This document shows positions 7,101 to 15,387 of a stretch of DNA of 28,957 nucleotides, piece after piece. Source of the stretch: an uncultured Clostridia bacterium (GTDB taxonomy: Bacteria; Bacillota; Clostridia; TANB77; CAG-508); contig CAPNDH010000016.1 of assembly GCA_948664205.1 (NCBI GenBank), positions 1 through 28,957 of the forward strand, given 5' to 3'. Every line of letters begins with the position of its first letter. Within the stretch, counting starts at the first letter, position 1. The notes below the pieces were generated by a model. It searched no databases, was not told the origin of the DNA, and was given only the letters and a program-made list of their open reading frames with translations. A program made the translations under genes and the position numbers.

Positions 7101-9704
7101 ATGGCAGAGTATACAGAAGAAGAACAAGCTAGAGTAAAAGCGATGATTGATGATTTAGTGGAGAAAGCTAAAAAAGCATCAGAAGAATATATGAAGTTAG
7201 ACCAAGAACAAGTTAATAATATTGTTAAGGCAATGTCTATGGCAGGTTTAGAGCATCACATGGAACTTGCTAAAATGGCAGTAGAAGAAACTGACCGTGG
7301 TATTTACGAAGATAAAATTACTAAGAATATGTTTGCAACAGAATATATTTACCATAGCATTAAATATGCTAAAACAGTTGGAGTGATTGAAGATAACGAA
7401 GAAGAAGGCTACGAAGAAATTGCAGAACCAATTGGTATTATTGCAGGTGTTACACCTGTTACTAACCCAACTTCTACAACAATGTTTAAATCTATAATTT
7501 CAGCAAAAACTAGAAATGTTATTATTTTTGGTTTTCATCCATCTGCTCAAAAATGTAGTACAAGGGCAGCAGAAATTCTAAGAGAGGCAGCAGTTAAAGC
7601 AGGTGCACCTGAAAATTGTATTTTATGGATTGAAGAGCCTTCAATACTAGCTACTTCAACACTTATGCATCACCCAGGAGTTGACCTAATACTAGCAACA
7701 GGTGGTACAGGTATGGTTAAAGCTGCATACTCATCAGGTAAGCCAGCTTTAGGTGTTGGGCCTGGTAATGTGCCTTGTTATATAGATAAAACAGCTAAAT
7801 TAAAAACTTCTGTTAATGATTTAGTACTTTCAAAATCTTTTGATAATGGTATGATTTGTGCTTCAGAGCAATCTGTAATTGTTGATAATGATATTCATGA
7901 AGAATTTGAAAGGTTAATGAAAGAAGCAGGATGTTATTTCTTAAGTGATGAACAAACTAATAAACTAAGAAATAGTATGTTTATAGAAGAAAAAGGATGC
8001 GCATTAAATAGCGATATTGTTGGAAAAAGTCCATATAATATAGCAAAAGGTGCAGGTATAGAAGTACCACAAGATACAAAAGTATTAGTATTACATGAAA
8101 ATGGAGTAGGTATTGAATTTCCATTTTCAAAAGAAAAATTAAGTCCAGTTCTTGCATATTACATTGTGGAAAATGAAGATGAAGGAATTGATTTAGCAGA
8201 AAAACTAATTGAATTTGGAGGCTTAGGCCATAGTGCAGTTATACATTCAGAAAATGAAGAAACAATAAAAAGATTTTCTGAAAGGGTAAAAGTAGGAAGA
8301 ATAATTGTAAATTCTCCATCAACACATGGGGCAATTGGTGATATATATAATACAAATATGCCATCACTAACATTAGGTTGTGGCTCATTTGGAGGAAACT
8401 CAACAACATCAAATGTATCAAGTGTAAACTTAATTAATATTAAAAAAGTTGCAAAAAGGAGAGTTAATATGCAATGGTTTAAAGTTCCAGATAAAATATA
8501 TTTTGAAGCAGGTTCAATAGCATACCTAGAAAAAATGCCAGACATAACAAGAGCATTTATAGTAACAGATAAGTCAATGGTAGAATTTGGATATGTAGAT
8601 AAAATATTATACCATTTAAGAAAAAGAAATAAATATGTTCATTCAGAAATATTCTCAGATGTAGAGCCAGACCCTTCTTTTGATACAATTAAAAGAGGAG
8701 TAGCAATGATGAACGAGTTTAAACCTGATGTTATAATAGCATTAGGTGGAGGTAGCCCAATAGATGCTGCAAAAGGAATGTGGCTATTTTACGAACACCC
8801 AGATGCAGATGTAGAAGGTTTGAAACTAAAATTCATGGACATTAGAAAACGTACTTACAAATTTCCAAAACTTGGGGAAAAAGCAAAAATGGTAGCAATA
8901 CCAACCACATCAGGTACAGGTTCAGAAGTTACATCATTTGCAGTAATTACAGATAAAAAAATAAACAAAAAATATCCATTAGCAGACTATGAATTAACAC
9001 CAGATGTAGCAATAGTAGACCCAGACCTAGTAATGAGCCTTCCACAAAGAATAACAGCAGACACAGGTATGGACGTACTAACACATGCAATAGAAGCATA
9101 TGTTTCAAATATGGCTTCAGACTACACAGATGGTTTAGCAGAAAAAGCAGTAGAATTAGTATTTAAAAACTTAAGAACAGCATATAACAATGGAAGTGAT
9201 AAACACGCACGTGAAAAAATGCATAATGCAAGTACAATAGCAGGAATGGCATTTACAAATGCATTTTTAGGAGTAAACCACTCAATAGCACATAAAATAG
9301 GAGGAGAATTCCATCTACCACATGGAAGAATAAATGCAATACTACTTCCATATGTAATAAGATATAACGCTACTAAACCAACAAAATTTGTATCATTCCC
9401 TAAATATGAATACTTCATAGCAGACCAAAAATATGCAGATCTATCAAGAAGAATGGGATTCCCAGCATACACAAATGAAGAAGGTGTAAATTCATTAATA
9501 GAAGAAATTAAAAAATTAAATAGAGACTTAGGAATACCAGCCTCATTTAAAGAGCAGGGAGTAGATGAACAAGAATGGTTAGAAAAAGTAGATATGCTAG
9601 CAGATAGAGCCTTCGAAGACCAATGCACAACAGCAAATCCACGCTTGCCATTAGTTGAAGAAATAAAACAAATTTTGATAGATAGTTACTATGGGAACAT
9701 GTAA
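7101..9704 (+). CDS. adhE: Bifunctional acetaldehyde-CoA/alcohol dehydrogenase AdhE
   Basis: AdhE of 867 aa, full length. It reduces acetyl-CoA to acetaldehyde and then to ethanol, reoxidising two NADH, and acts as cytoplasmic filaments (spirosomes) in fermentation. The N-terminal half is a CoA-acylating aldehyde dehydrogenase, with IAGVTPVTNPTST, GTGMVKAAY, and the catalytic cysteine in NGMICASEQ near residue 253. The C-terminal half (from about 450) is an iron-dependent alcohol dehydrogenase: ALGGGSPIDAAK, TTSGTGSEVT, and iron ligands in DVLTHAIEAY and NHSIAHKIGGEFHLPHG. RBS AGAAGGAGA precedes the ATG. It is monocistronic, between its own promoter and a terminator at 9716. The long leader with a REP-like hairpin may affect expression. 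A very secure call. Confidence 0.98.
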   Translation: MAEYTEEEQARVKAMIDDLVEKAKKASEEYMKLDQEQVNNIVKAMSMAGLEHHMELAKMAVEETDRGIYEDKITKNMFATEYIYHSIKYAKTVGVIEDNEEEGYEEIAEPIGIIAGVTPVTNPTSTTMFKSIISAKTRNVIIFGFHPSAQKCSTRAAEILREAAVKAGAPENCILWIEEPSILATSTLMHHPGVDLILATGGTGMVKAAYSSGKPALGVGPGNVPCYIDKTAKLKTSVNDLVLSKSFDNGMICASEQSVIVDNDIHEEFERLMKEAGCYFLSDEQTNKLRNSMFIEEKGCALNSDIVGKSPYNIAKGAGIEVPQDTKVLVLHENGVGIEFPFSKEKLSPVLAYYIVENEDEGIDLAEKLIEFGGLGHSAVIHSENEETIKRFSERVKVGRIIVNSPSTHGAIGDIYNTNMPSLTLGCGSFGGNSTTSNVSSVNLINIKKVAKRRVNMQWFKVPDKIYFEAGSIAYLEKMPDITRAFIVTDKSMVEFGYVDKILYHLRKRNKYVHSEIFSDVEPDPSFDTIKRGVAMMNEFKPDVIIALGGGSPIDAAKGMWLFYEHPDADVEGLKLKFMDIRKRTYKFPKLGEKAKMVAIPTTSGTGSEVTSFAVITDKKINKKYPLADYELTPDVAIVDPDLVMSLPQRITADTGMDVLTHAIEAYVSNMASDYTDGLAEKAVELVFKNLRTAYNNGSDKHAREKMHNASTIAGMAFTNAFLGVNHSIAHKIGGEFHLPHGRINAILLPYVIRYNATKPTKFVSFPKYEYFIADQKYADLSRRMGFPAYTNEEGVNSLIEEIKKLNRDLGIPASFKEQGVDEQEWLEKVDMLADRAFEDQCTTANPRLPLVEEIKQILIDSYYGNM

Positions 9705-9715
9705 AAATATAATAC

Positions 9716-9749
9716 AAAAATAAGACCTCAAGCAAAGGTCTTATTTTTA
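9716..9749. terminator. Bidirectional terminator between adhE and the lipoprotein gene
   Basis: AAAAATAAGACCT (9716-9728) pairs with AGGTCTTATTTTT (9736-9748), with A- and T-runs on either side, between convergent genes. Confidence 0.85.
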
Positions 9750-9780
9750 TACACAATATTCAGTTGTAAAATAAGGTTAG

Positions 9781-10098
9781 CTAATCAGCTAACGGTGGTT
9801 CTGTTGTGAAACAATCATTTTCTGTATCATAATATACAATTTTTCCATCGATTTTCAAGATACAAAAGTTTACAGTAATATTATTTCGATCATTTTTATT
9901 GTACTCAGCAATACATACCTGATTATTGTTAGTGGTACTGTAAAACATCGTAATAGAGTCATGTACAGGAGCAAAATTGTATGATTCTGCTACTTCTTTA
10001 ATAGTATCAGTAGGAATGGTTAACTGGTTTGAACCACATCCTACAAGAATGGTGCACATGATACAAACTAAAAACCAACCTTTTAACCGTCTCTTCAT
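9781..10098 (-). CDS. Small predicted lipoprotein
   Basis: A 105-aa protein with a positively charged start (MKRRLKG), a hydrophobic stretch and the lipobox LVGC at about residues 18-21. It is therefore probably exported and lipid-anchored on the outer face of the membrane. The remaining about 80 residues contain no motif I recognise; they look like a small beta-rich domain. The ATG follows AGGAGGG. The gene has its own promoter and faces adhE. No function can be assigned. Confidence 0.75.
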   Translation of the reverse strand: MKRRLKGWFLVCIMCTILVGCGSNQLTIPTDTIKEVAESYNFAPVHDSITMFYSTTNNNQVCIAEYNKNDRNNITVNFCILKIDGKIVYYDTENDCFTTEPPLAD

Positions 10099-10132
10099 AA
10101 GAAACCCTCCTATATAATTTTATTATACTTAT

Positions 10133-10161
10133 ATTTTAGCATACATTATGTAAAAATGCAA
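10133..10161 (-). promoter_or_regulatory. Promoter of the lipoprotein gene
   Basis: Minus strand TTGCAT (10161-10156) and TAAAAT (10138-10133) with a 17-bp spacer and an extended -10 TG. Confidence 0.55.
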
Positions 10162-10199
10162 CAAAGTTGCTATATTTCACAAGAAAATTATGTAAAATG

Positions 10200-10228
10200 T
10201 TGATTTAATACAAATAAAGTGCTATAAT
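10200..10228 (+). promoter_or_regulatory. Promoter of the SH3b-VanW gene
   Basis: TTGATT (10200-10205), 17-bp spacer, TATAAT (10223-10228) with an extended -10 TGC. Confidence 0.7.
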
Positions 10229-10267
10229 AGAAAATAGATTAAATAAATTATAAAAGGAGGATTTCAA

Positions 10268-11119
10268 ATGAAACACCGGAAAAGGAAAAATGGTAAGTTG
10301 ATGAAAACGTTGGCACTTGTGCTGACCATTGTTTGCATTAGTGGGAGCTTAGTAGTTCAGGCAGAAGAGGAATACTCTGATGTTGAGAACTATATTGCAG
10401 AAGAGGAATATTCTGACCTTGAGGGCTACGCTAATGTGCAGACTATGCTAAATGTACGGGAGGAGCCGGCAACATCAGCAGATGTAATTGCAACGCTTGT
10501 GAAAGGGGAGACTGCGAAAGTACTATCCAGACCAAACAATGGGTGGATAAAAATTACCACTCATTTAGGGAAAACAGGGTATGTAAAAGAAGAATACTTT
10601 GTTATTATGGATTATATAGCAGAACTTCCGCCTAAAGGAAATTATGAAGGTCTTGAAATGGTTTCAGAGGCGATAATTACTGCCCAAAATAGTTCTGAAA
10701 ATAGAAACTTCAACATGTCAAAGGCCTGCTCGGAAATTGATGGACTTATTCTTCAGCCCGGAGATGAATTCAATTGGTATGGAAAAGGCTGGGCAGGAGG
10801 AGTAGTTGGACCGGCATGTAAAGAAAGTGGCTATGTAGAGGCAACAGTTATTTCCGGAGGAAAGCATGTGAAGGGCTATGGAGGCGGTGTTTGTCAGGTG
10901 TGTACAGCAGTATACAATTGTATTAACAAGCTTGGTATTGTTCCAACCGAACACCACCATCATTCCATTGCATCATCATATGTAGAAAAAGGAATGGATG
11001 CCACAGTAGCATACAAACAGAAAAATTTTGTGTTTACAAACACACTTGACTATGCTATTCAGTTTGAGGCCTACCAAAGCGGCGGGCAAGTAGTAGTACG
11101 AGCATACAAGGTAGATTAA
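10268..11119 (+). CDS. Secreted SH3b - VanW domain protein
   Basis: A 283-aa exported protein. Residues 1-32 are a signal peptide with a long basic n-region. Residues about 54-113 form a bacterial SH3 domain (MLNVREEPATSADVI ... NGWIKI ... GYVKEEY), which usually binds peptidoglycan. Residues about 128-283 are a VanW domain with the characteristic GGGVCQVCTAVYN and a histidine-rich TEHHHHS. VanW domains are cell-wall associated and biochemically poorly understood. A 12-codon tandem duplication lies just after the signal peptide (10361-10396 and 10397-10432, EEEYSD repeated). Codon use is more GC-rich than its neighbours, suggesting transfer. RBS AAAGGAGG; it has its own promoter and terminator. 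Confidence 0.85.
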   Translation: MKHRKRKNGKLMKTLALVLTIVCISGSLVVQAEEEYSDVENYIAEEEYSDLEGYANVQTMLNVREEPATSADVIATLVKGETAKVLSRPNNGWIKITTHLGKTGYVKEEYFVIMDYIAELPPKGNYEGLEMVSEAIITAQNSSENRNFNMSKACSEIDGLILQPGDEFNWYGKGWAGGVVGPACKESGYVEATVISGGKHVKGYGGGVCQVCTAVYNCINKLGIVPTEHHHHSIASSYVEKGMDATVAYKQKNFVFTNTLDYAIQFEAYQSGGQVVVRAYKVD

Positions 11120-11129
11120 AACAAACAAA

Positions 11130-11167
11130 ACTGCAAATTTCTTAATTTAGAAATTTGCAGTTCTTTT
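11130..11167 (+). terminator. Terminator of the SH3b-VanW gene
   Basis: ACTGCAAATTTCT (11130-11142) pairs perfectly with AGAAATTTGCAGT (11149-11161), followed by TCTTTT. Confidence 0.9.
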
Positions 11168-11201
11168 ATTATTAAAGTATACTATTTTAAATTATAGAGT
11201 A

Positions 11202-11276
11202 GCCACAGCGAAATGATATATCTTTTTTCGTGCTTTAGACGAGAAAAAAGTATATATCATTTGCAAGCGATGTGGC
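11202..11276. repeat. Long imperfect hairpin between vanW-like gene and aspS
   Basis: GCCACA (11202-11207) pairs with TGTGGC (11271-11276). The inner arms AAATGATATAT and ATATATCATTT, then CTTTTTTC and GAGAAAAAAG, also pair. It has no terminal T-run on either strand, so it is not an obvious terminator; possibly a MITE-like element. Confidence 0.6.
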
Positions 11277-11312
11277 GGATAATTTAACACGCAGTATGAT
11301 AAATTTACTTTA

Positions 11313-13064
11313 TTAGTATTTTATATCTAATTTTATATGCACATCTCGTAATTGTTCTTTAGTAACATTTCCAGGTGCTCCCATCATTAAGTCTTGTGCC
11401 TTACTATTCATTGGGAATGCTATAACATCACGTATTGTATCACTTTCAGTTAAAAGCATAATCATTCTATCTACGCCAGGTGCAATACCAGCATGTGGAG
11501 GTGCTCCAAACTGAAATGCGTTAAATAATGCAGGGAATTTCTCTTCAATATGTTCTTTGCTATATCCCGCAAGTTCAAAAGCTTTAATCATAATTTCAGG
11601 GTCGTGGTTTCTTACAGCACCAGAAGAAAGCTCAATTCCATTACATACTATATCATATTGGTAAGCAAGAATATCTAATGGATTTTTGGTAATTAAAGCC
11701 TTCATTCCACCTTGTGGCATTGAAAATGGGTTGTGGTTAAATGCTATATGACCTCTTTCATCTAATTCATACATTGGAAAATCTATTATCCAACAGAATC
11801 TAAACATACTTTCATCAATTAAATTTAAACGTTTTCCAAGCTCTGTTCTAATTTGACCTGCTAAATCACTAGCACGTTTTTCGCTATCAGCTATAAAGAA
11901 AATGGTATCATCTTTTTGTAAATCTGCTAAACTTAAAAGTGTACTTTTTAATTCATCTGGTATAAATTTATCAATTGGACCTTTAAAACTTAAGTCTTCT
12001 TCAACTTCCAAATAACCAAGTCCAGCCATTCCAATACTCATAGCAAACTCAAGCATTTTTTCATGAAAACCTTTACTCATATGTCCAGAAACTTTAATAG
12101 CTCTTACAGTTCTTCCTATAAATGGTTTAAAAGTACACTTACTAAAGAATTCTGATAAATCTATAATAATTAAAGGGTTTCTTAAATCAGGCTTATCGCT
12201 ACCATATTTAAGCATTGCCTCTTTATATGGAATGCGAGGAAATGGATATTCTGCTACTTTTTTATTAGAAAATTTAGTAAAAGTATTATAAACCACAGGC
12301 TCTATAGCTTTAAATACATCTTCTTGCTCAGCAAAGCTCATCTCCATATCTAATTGATAAAATTCGCCAGGAGCTCTATCTGCTCTTGCATCTTCATCTC
12401 TAAAACATGGCGCAATTTGAAAATACTTATCAATTCCAGAAACCATTAAAAGTTGCTTGAACTGTTGAGGTGCTTGTGGAAGTGCATAAAACTTACCAGG
12501 GTGTACTCTACTTGGTACTAAATAATCTCTAGCTCCCTCGGGTGAAGAACTAGTAAGTATAGGTGTTTGAACTTCCAAAAACCCTTGCTCTATCATTTGA
12601 CTTCTTAAATATTGAATGATTTTAGCTCTTAAAATTATATTATCCTTTAATTTATCATTTCTTAAATCTAAAAATCTATATTGAAGTCTTAAGTCTTCTC
12701 TTACATCTACATTTGAGTTGATTTCAAAAGGTAAATTTTTAGTTCTTTTTCCTAAAACTTCAATATTTTCAATTGCAATTTCAACAAATCCAGTTTTAAT
12801 TTTTTCATTAACTGTTTCAGGTGCTCTTTTTCTAACAATACCTTCAACACTAACAGAAGATTCTACTGGAATATGAGAGGCAAAATCTACATCAGCCTTA
12901 TCAGCGGAAGTTACTACTTGAGTAATTCCATACATATCTCTAATGTCTAAAAAAACTAAACCTCCAAAATCTCTAATAGTTTGAACAAAACCAGCAATTT
13001 TAACTTTTTTGCCAACATCCTCTAAACTAATTTCATCACATGTGTGAGTCCTGTAAATACTCAT
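11313..13064 (-). CDS. aspS: Aspartyl-tRNA synthetase
   Basis: A 583-aa bacterial-type class II AspRS, which charges tRNA-Asp (and tRNA-Asn as well if non-discriminating). An N-terminal OB-fold anticodon-binding domain occupies about 1-105 (VKIAGFVQTIRDFGGLVFLDIRD). Class II motif 2 is FRDEDARADR (about 218-227) and motif 3 is GIAPGVDRMIMLL near the C-terminus; the bacterial GAD insertion lies between (about 290-410). The ATG is preceded by AAAGGAGTG. It is controlled by the T-box leader at 13316-13537. The specifier may be Asn rather than Asp, which would fit a non-discriminating enzyme feeding the amidotransferase route. Confidence 0.97.
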   Translation of the reverse strand: MSIYRTHTCDEISLEDVGKKVKIAGFVQTIRDFGGLVFLDIRDMYGITQVVTSADKADVDFASHIPVESSVSVEGIVRKRAPETVNEKIKTGFVEIAIENIEVLGKRTKNLPFEINSNVDVREDLRLQYRFLDLRNDKLKDNIILRAKIIQYLRSQMIEQGFLEVQTPILTSSSPEGARDYLVPSRVHPGKFYALPQAPQQFKQLLMVSGIDKYFQIAPCFRDEDARADRAPGEFYQLDMEMSFAEQEDVFKAIEPVVYNTFTKFSNKKVAEYPFPRIPYKEAMLKYGSDKPDLRNPLIIIDLSEFFSKCTFKPFIGRTVRAIKVSGHMSKGFHEKMLEFAMSIGMAGLGYLEVEEDLSFKGPIDKFIPDELKSTLLSLADLQKDDTIFFIADSEKRASDLAGQIRTELGKRLNLIDESMFRFCWIIDFPMYELDERGHIAFNHNPFSMPQGGMKALITKNPLDILAYQYDIVCNGIELSSGAVRNHDPEIMIKAFELAGYSKEHIEEKFPALFNAFQFGAPPHAGIAPGVDRMIMLLTESDTIRDVIAFPMNSKAQDLMMGAPGNVTKEQLRDVHIKLDIKY

Positions 13065-13315
13065 AAAAAAACACTCCTTTCTTACTTAGAAGCCTAAAAG
13101 TTAGAAGTCGGAGGTTGGAAGCTTTAATAATATATTTAAAAGAATTAAGTAGGCACAACCATATATTTCTAACTATCAAACTTCAAACAAAATTAGACTT
13201 TTCCTAATTTTGCATACAGCAGAATAAGACGAATGTTTTGATTATAGAAAAATTAAAATTTTACTAGGTAACAAACTAATTTACCTATATGGTAAAAGTA
13301 TTTCTCACAATAATC
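13065..13315 (-). other. Long aspS leader downstream of the T-box terminator
   Basis: About 250 nt between the T-box terminator and the aspS start without a supportable gene. It holds a purine-rich TTAGAAGTCGGAGGTTGG stretch with pyrimidine-rich partial complements at 13168-13191, and a weak inverted repeat GGTAA...TTACC (13266-13285). Function unknown; it may be an inserted repeat. Confidence 0.4.
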
Positions 13316-13537
13316 AAAAAAACGTCCAACTGCATAAATGCAGGGACGAAATATTTTCCGCGGTGCCACCCTAACTTGAAAGATAAATGCTATAAAACAT
13401 TACTTTCCACTTTATAAAAATTGCTCCAATGTGTTTCATTTATTACATTCTTCTAAAAAGGCTCTCAGCGTATCCACCTTTATTCTCTGTTTAGGAACTT
13501 ATAATAAACTTTCATTTTCATAGCAATATAAAAACTA
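13316..13537 (-). ncRNA. T-box riboswitch controlling aspS
   Basis: On the minus strand the leader has the diagnostic T-box sequence AGGGTGGCACCGCGG (13372-13358), whose bulge pairs with the uncharged tRNA CCA end. A terminator follows: CGTCCCTGCA ... TGCAGTTGGACG and seven T (13348-13316). Stem I runs from ATTGCT (13527-13522) to AGCAAT (13425-13420), with AGAGA/GGTGG and CTGAGAGCC elements at the distal end. The 3' side of the specifier loop (13437-13426) reads GAAACACATTGG. It holds no GAC or GAU; AAC (Asn) followed by A is the best specifier candidate. Low charging of the cognate tRNA should raise aspS transcription. Confidence 0.9.
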
Positions 13538-13543
13538 ACTTAT

Positions 13544-13572
13544 ATTTTATATATTATACACATATTTGTCAA
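13544..13572 (-). promoter_or_regulatory. Promoter of the aspS T-box transcript
   Basis: Minus strand TTGACA (13572-13567), 17-bp spacer, TAAAAT (13549-13544). Confidence 0.75.
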
Positions 13573-13654
13573 TACTTATGAAGAAAAATGTAAAATTATT
13601 TTAATAAGTCATAAAAAAATCTTAATACTAGGTTTTCAAAATTAATAAAAACTA

Positions 13655-13683
13655 TTTACAATAAAAATATTTATTTATATAAT
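13655..13683 (+). promoter_or_regulatory. Promoter of the S1-domain / replication-relaxation gene pair
   Basis: TTTACA (13655-13660), 17-bp spacer, TATAAT (13678-13683), about 35 bp before the TTG start. Confidence 0.7.
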
Positions 13684-13716
13684 GTAAATAAACAAAAGAA
13701 GAAGGAGAAACAAAAA

Positions 13717-14259
13717 TTGAAATATGGTATTGAAGTCAAAAATTTAAATCCTGAAGATAGAAAACATCTTTCTAAAAACCAATATAAAAAATTTTGGAAT
13801 GGAGACACTTTGAAAGAAGGACAAATAATAAATGGAACAGTTACTGGAATAAAGAATTATGGGGCTTTTGTAGAGCTAGAACAAGGCGATACTGGGCTAA
13901 TTCATATAGAAGATTTGTCTGTTGCAAGAATAAAATCACCAGAAGAAAGATTAAAAATTGGACAAAATGTAAAAGTTGTGGTAAAATATATAGATAGAGA
14001 CCTAAAAAGAATAACTCTTTCATATAAAGAACTATTAGGAAGCTGGGAAGAGAACGCACAAAACTTTAAAGAAGGAGTTACAGTTAAAGGTATCGTAAGA
14101 GAGACAGAAAAGTGCAATAATGGTATATTCATTGAGCTTGCACCTAATTTAGTAGGGCTAGCAGAATATAAAGATGGTATGGAATATGGAAAGCCAGTAG
14201 ATGTCTATATAAAGAAAATTATACCAGAAAAGCACAAAGTAAAACTTATTATAGTATAA
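13717..14259 (+). CDS. Two-S1-domain RNA-binding protein
   Basis: A 180-aa protein with TTG as start, supported by GAAGGAG about 10 nt upstream; no ATG lies nearby. Residues about 33-105 are a clear S1 OB-fold (GQIINGTVTGIKNYGAFVEL ... GLIHIEDLS ... ITLSYKELL). Residues about 112-180 are a second, weaker S1-like unit (GVTVKGIVRETEKCNNGIFIEL). Such proteins bind RNA or the ribosome, as in S1 or the general stress protein Gsp13/YugI; the exact role is open. The replication-relaxation-like gene starts 36 nt downstream in the same operon. Confidence 0.8.
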   Translation: MKYGIEVKNLNPEDRKHLSKNQYKKFWNGDTLKEGQIINGTVTGIKNYGAFVELEQGDTGLIHIEDLSVARIKSPEERLKIGQNVKVVVKYIDRDLKRITLSYKELLGSWEENAQNFKEGVTVKGIVRETEKCNNGIFIELAPNLVGLAEYKDGMEYGKPVDVYIKKIIPEKHKVKLIIV

Positions 14260-14295
14260 AATTTAAAGATTAATATCTTAAAGGAGGAATTAAAA

Positions 14296-15237
14296 ATGGT
14301 AAAAGATAACGAAATCAAAGCGGTGGTATCACCATTTGCAATAAGAGAAGGAGAAATTAAAGTATTTGATGGAAAAGATGGATATGTTTCAATGAATCAA
14401 ATTATTCATAAAATAAACATAGGCCATATTAATGACTTACATTTTAAAATATTAGAATTAGTAAATGAATTTGAATTTATGACATCAAGACAAATTATGC
14501 AATTACTAGAATGGAAAGGTGTAGAAGTAGGTTCACAAGATAAATTAAATAATAAATTAGAACAATTAGTAAAATCTAAAATATTAACAAGATATTACTT
14601 TAGTTCAGAAGAAGGAAAAGGAATATATAGAATATATTGCTTAGAAAAAATGGGGAAATACCTATTAAATTCAAGAGGTGTTGACTCTAAATGGCAACCA
14701 ACAGACAACACAAAACCAGTTCCTATGATAAAGAAAAGACTAGCAGGAAACCAAACAATAATAGCATACTTAAGAAAAGTAAAAGCCTTTGACTCATACG
14801 TACCAAAGCCAGCAATAAATGCAAAAATGGCAGGTAAAGTATTTAAGGCAACAGGTGGAAGTGTAAAACTTACAAAAAACGGAAAAGCAATACAATTCTT
14901 ATTTGAAGTAGTAAGAAGAGAAGATGACTGGGAGAAAAAATTAGTAGACAAAATGAAACTATATCAAGACTTCTACGGAAACTTTGTACCAGCAGACTCA
15001 GGCTTCATGTCAATGCCACAATTAATATTCATATGTGAAGATGAAAAACACATGGCAGAAACCTTCAAAACAATAGTAGTAAACAAAGTAGAAATACCGC
15101 AATTAAAACTATACTTCTCAACAGACCTAAGACAAAACGAAGAAACACTAGCAAAAACACTAGTAGAATTCAAAAAAGACCCAGAAAGCAACAAATATAA
15201 ATTAGTAGATGTTGAAGTTAAACTATTAGGAATATAA
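14296..15237 (+). CDS. Replication-relaxation-like winged-helix protein
   Basis: A 313-aa protein. Residues about 45-125 look like a winged helix (LHFKILELVNEFEFMTSRQIMQLLEWKG ... YYFSSEEGKGIYRIYCLEKMGKYLL). The rest is an alpha/beta domain with QFLFEVVRREDDWEKKLVDKMKLYQDFYG, resembling the replication-relaxation family found on clostridial plasmids and integrative elements. Family members are linked to plasmid replication or mobilisation, with no established mechanism. RBS AAAGGAGG. It is convergent with the VirD4/TraG-like gene, sharing a terminator, which hints at a DNA-transfer module, but no relaxase is visible here. Assignment is by pattern only. Confidence 0.6.
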   Translation: MVKDNEIKAVVSPFAIREGEIKVFDGKDGYVSMNQIIHKINIGHINDLHFKILELVNEFEFMTSRQIMQLLEWKGVEVGSQDKLNNKLEQLVKSKILTRYYFSSEEGKGIYRIYCLEKMGKYLLNSRGVDSKWQPTDNTKPVPMIKKRLAGNQTIIAYLRKVKAFDSYVPKPAINAKMAGKVFKATGGSVKLTKNGKAIQFLFEVVRREDDWEKKLVDKMKLYQDFYGNFVPADSGFMSMPQLIFICEDEKHMAETFKTIVVNKVEIPQLKLYFSTDLRQNEETLAKTLVEFKKDPESNKYKLVDVEVKLLGI

Positions 15238-15240
15238 ATG

Positions 15241-15349
15241 TGCAACTAACGTTGCAGTGAATAATGAATAATGAATAATGAATAATGAAAAGTGAATAGT
15301 GAATAATATAAGAAATAATTATTCATTATTCACTTTTCACTATTCACTG
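15241..15349. repeat. TGAATAA tandem/inverted repeat element (copy 1)
   Basis: A small hairpin TGCAAC/GTTGCA (15241-15256) adjoins four TGAATAA units (from about 15258), then AGTGAATAGTGAATAAT and its approximate reverse complement ATTCACTTTTCACTATTCACT at 15329-15349. Related to the element at 27391-27510 in opposite orientation. Confidence 0.75.
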
Positions 15350-15355
15350 GATACA

Positions 15356-15387
15356 AAAAATGAAGAGCACGAAGTCTCTTCATTTTT
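15356..15387. terminator. Bidirectional terminator between the replication-relaxation and T4CP genes
   Basis: AAAAATGAAGAG (15356-15367) pairs with CTCTTCATTTTT (15376-15387), directly abutting the T4CP stop codon. Confidence 0.85.

Noticed and set aside
15258..15290. TGAATAA tandem units as a CRISPR or iteron array
   Set aside because: Units are 7 nt without spacers, and the same motif recurs in a hairpin element elsewhere; no replication gene is proven.
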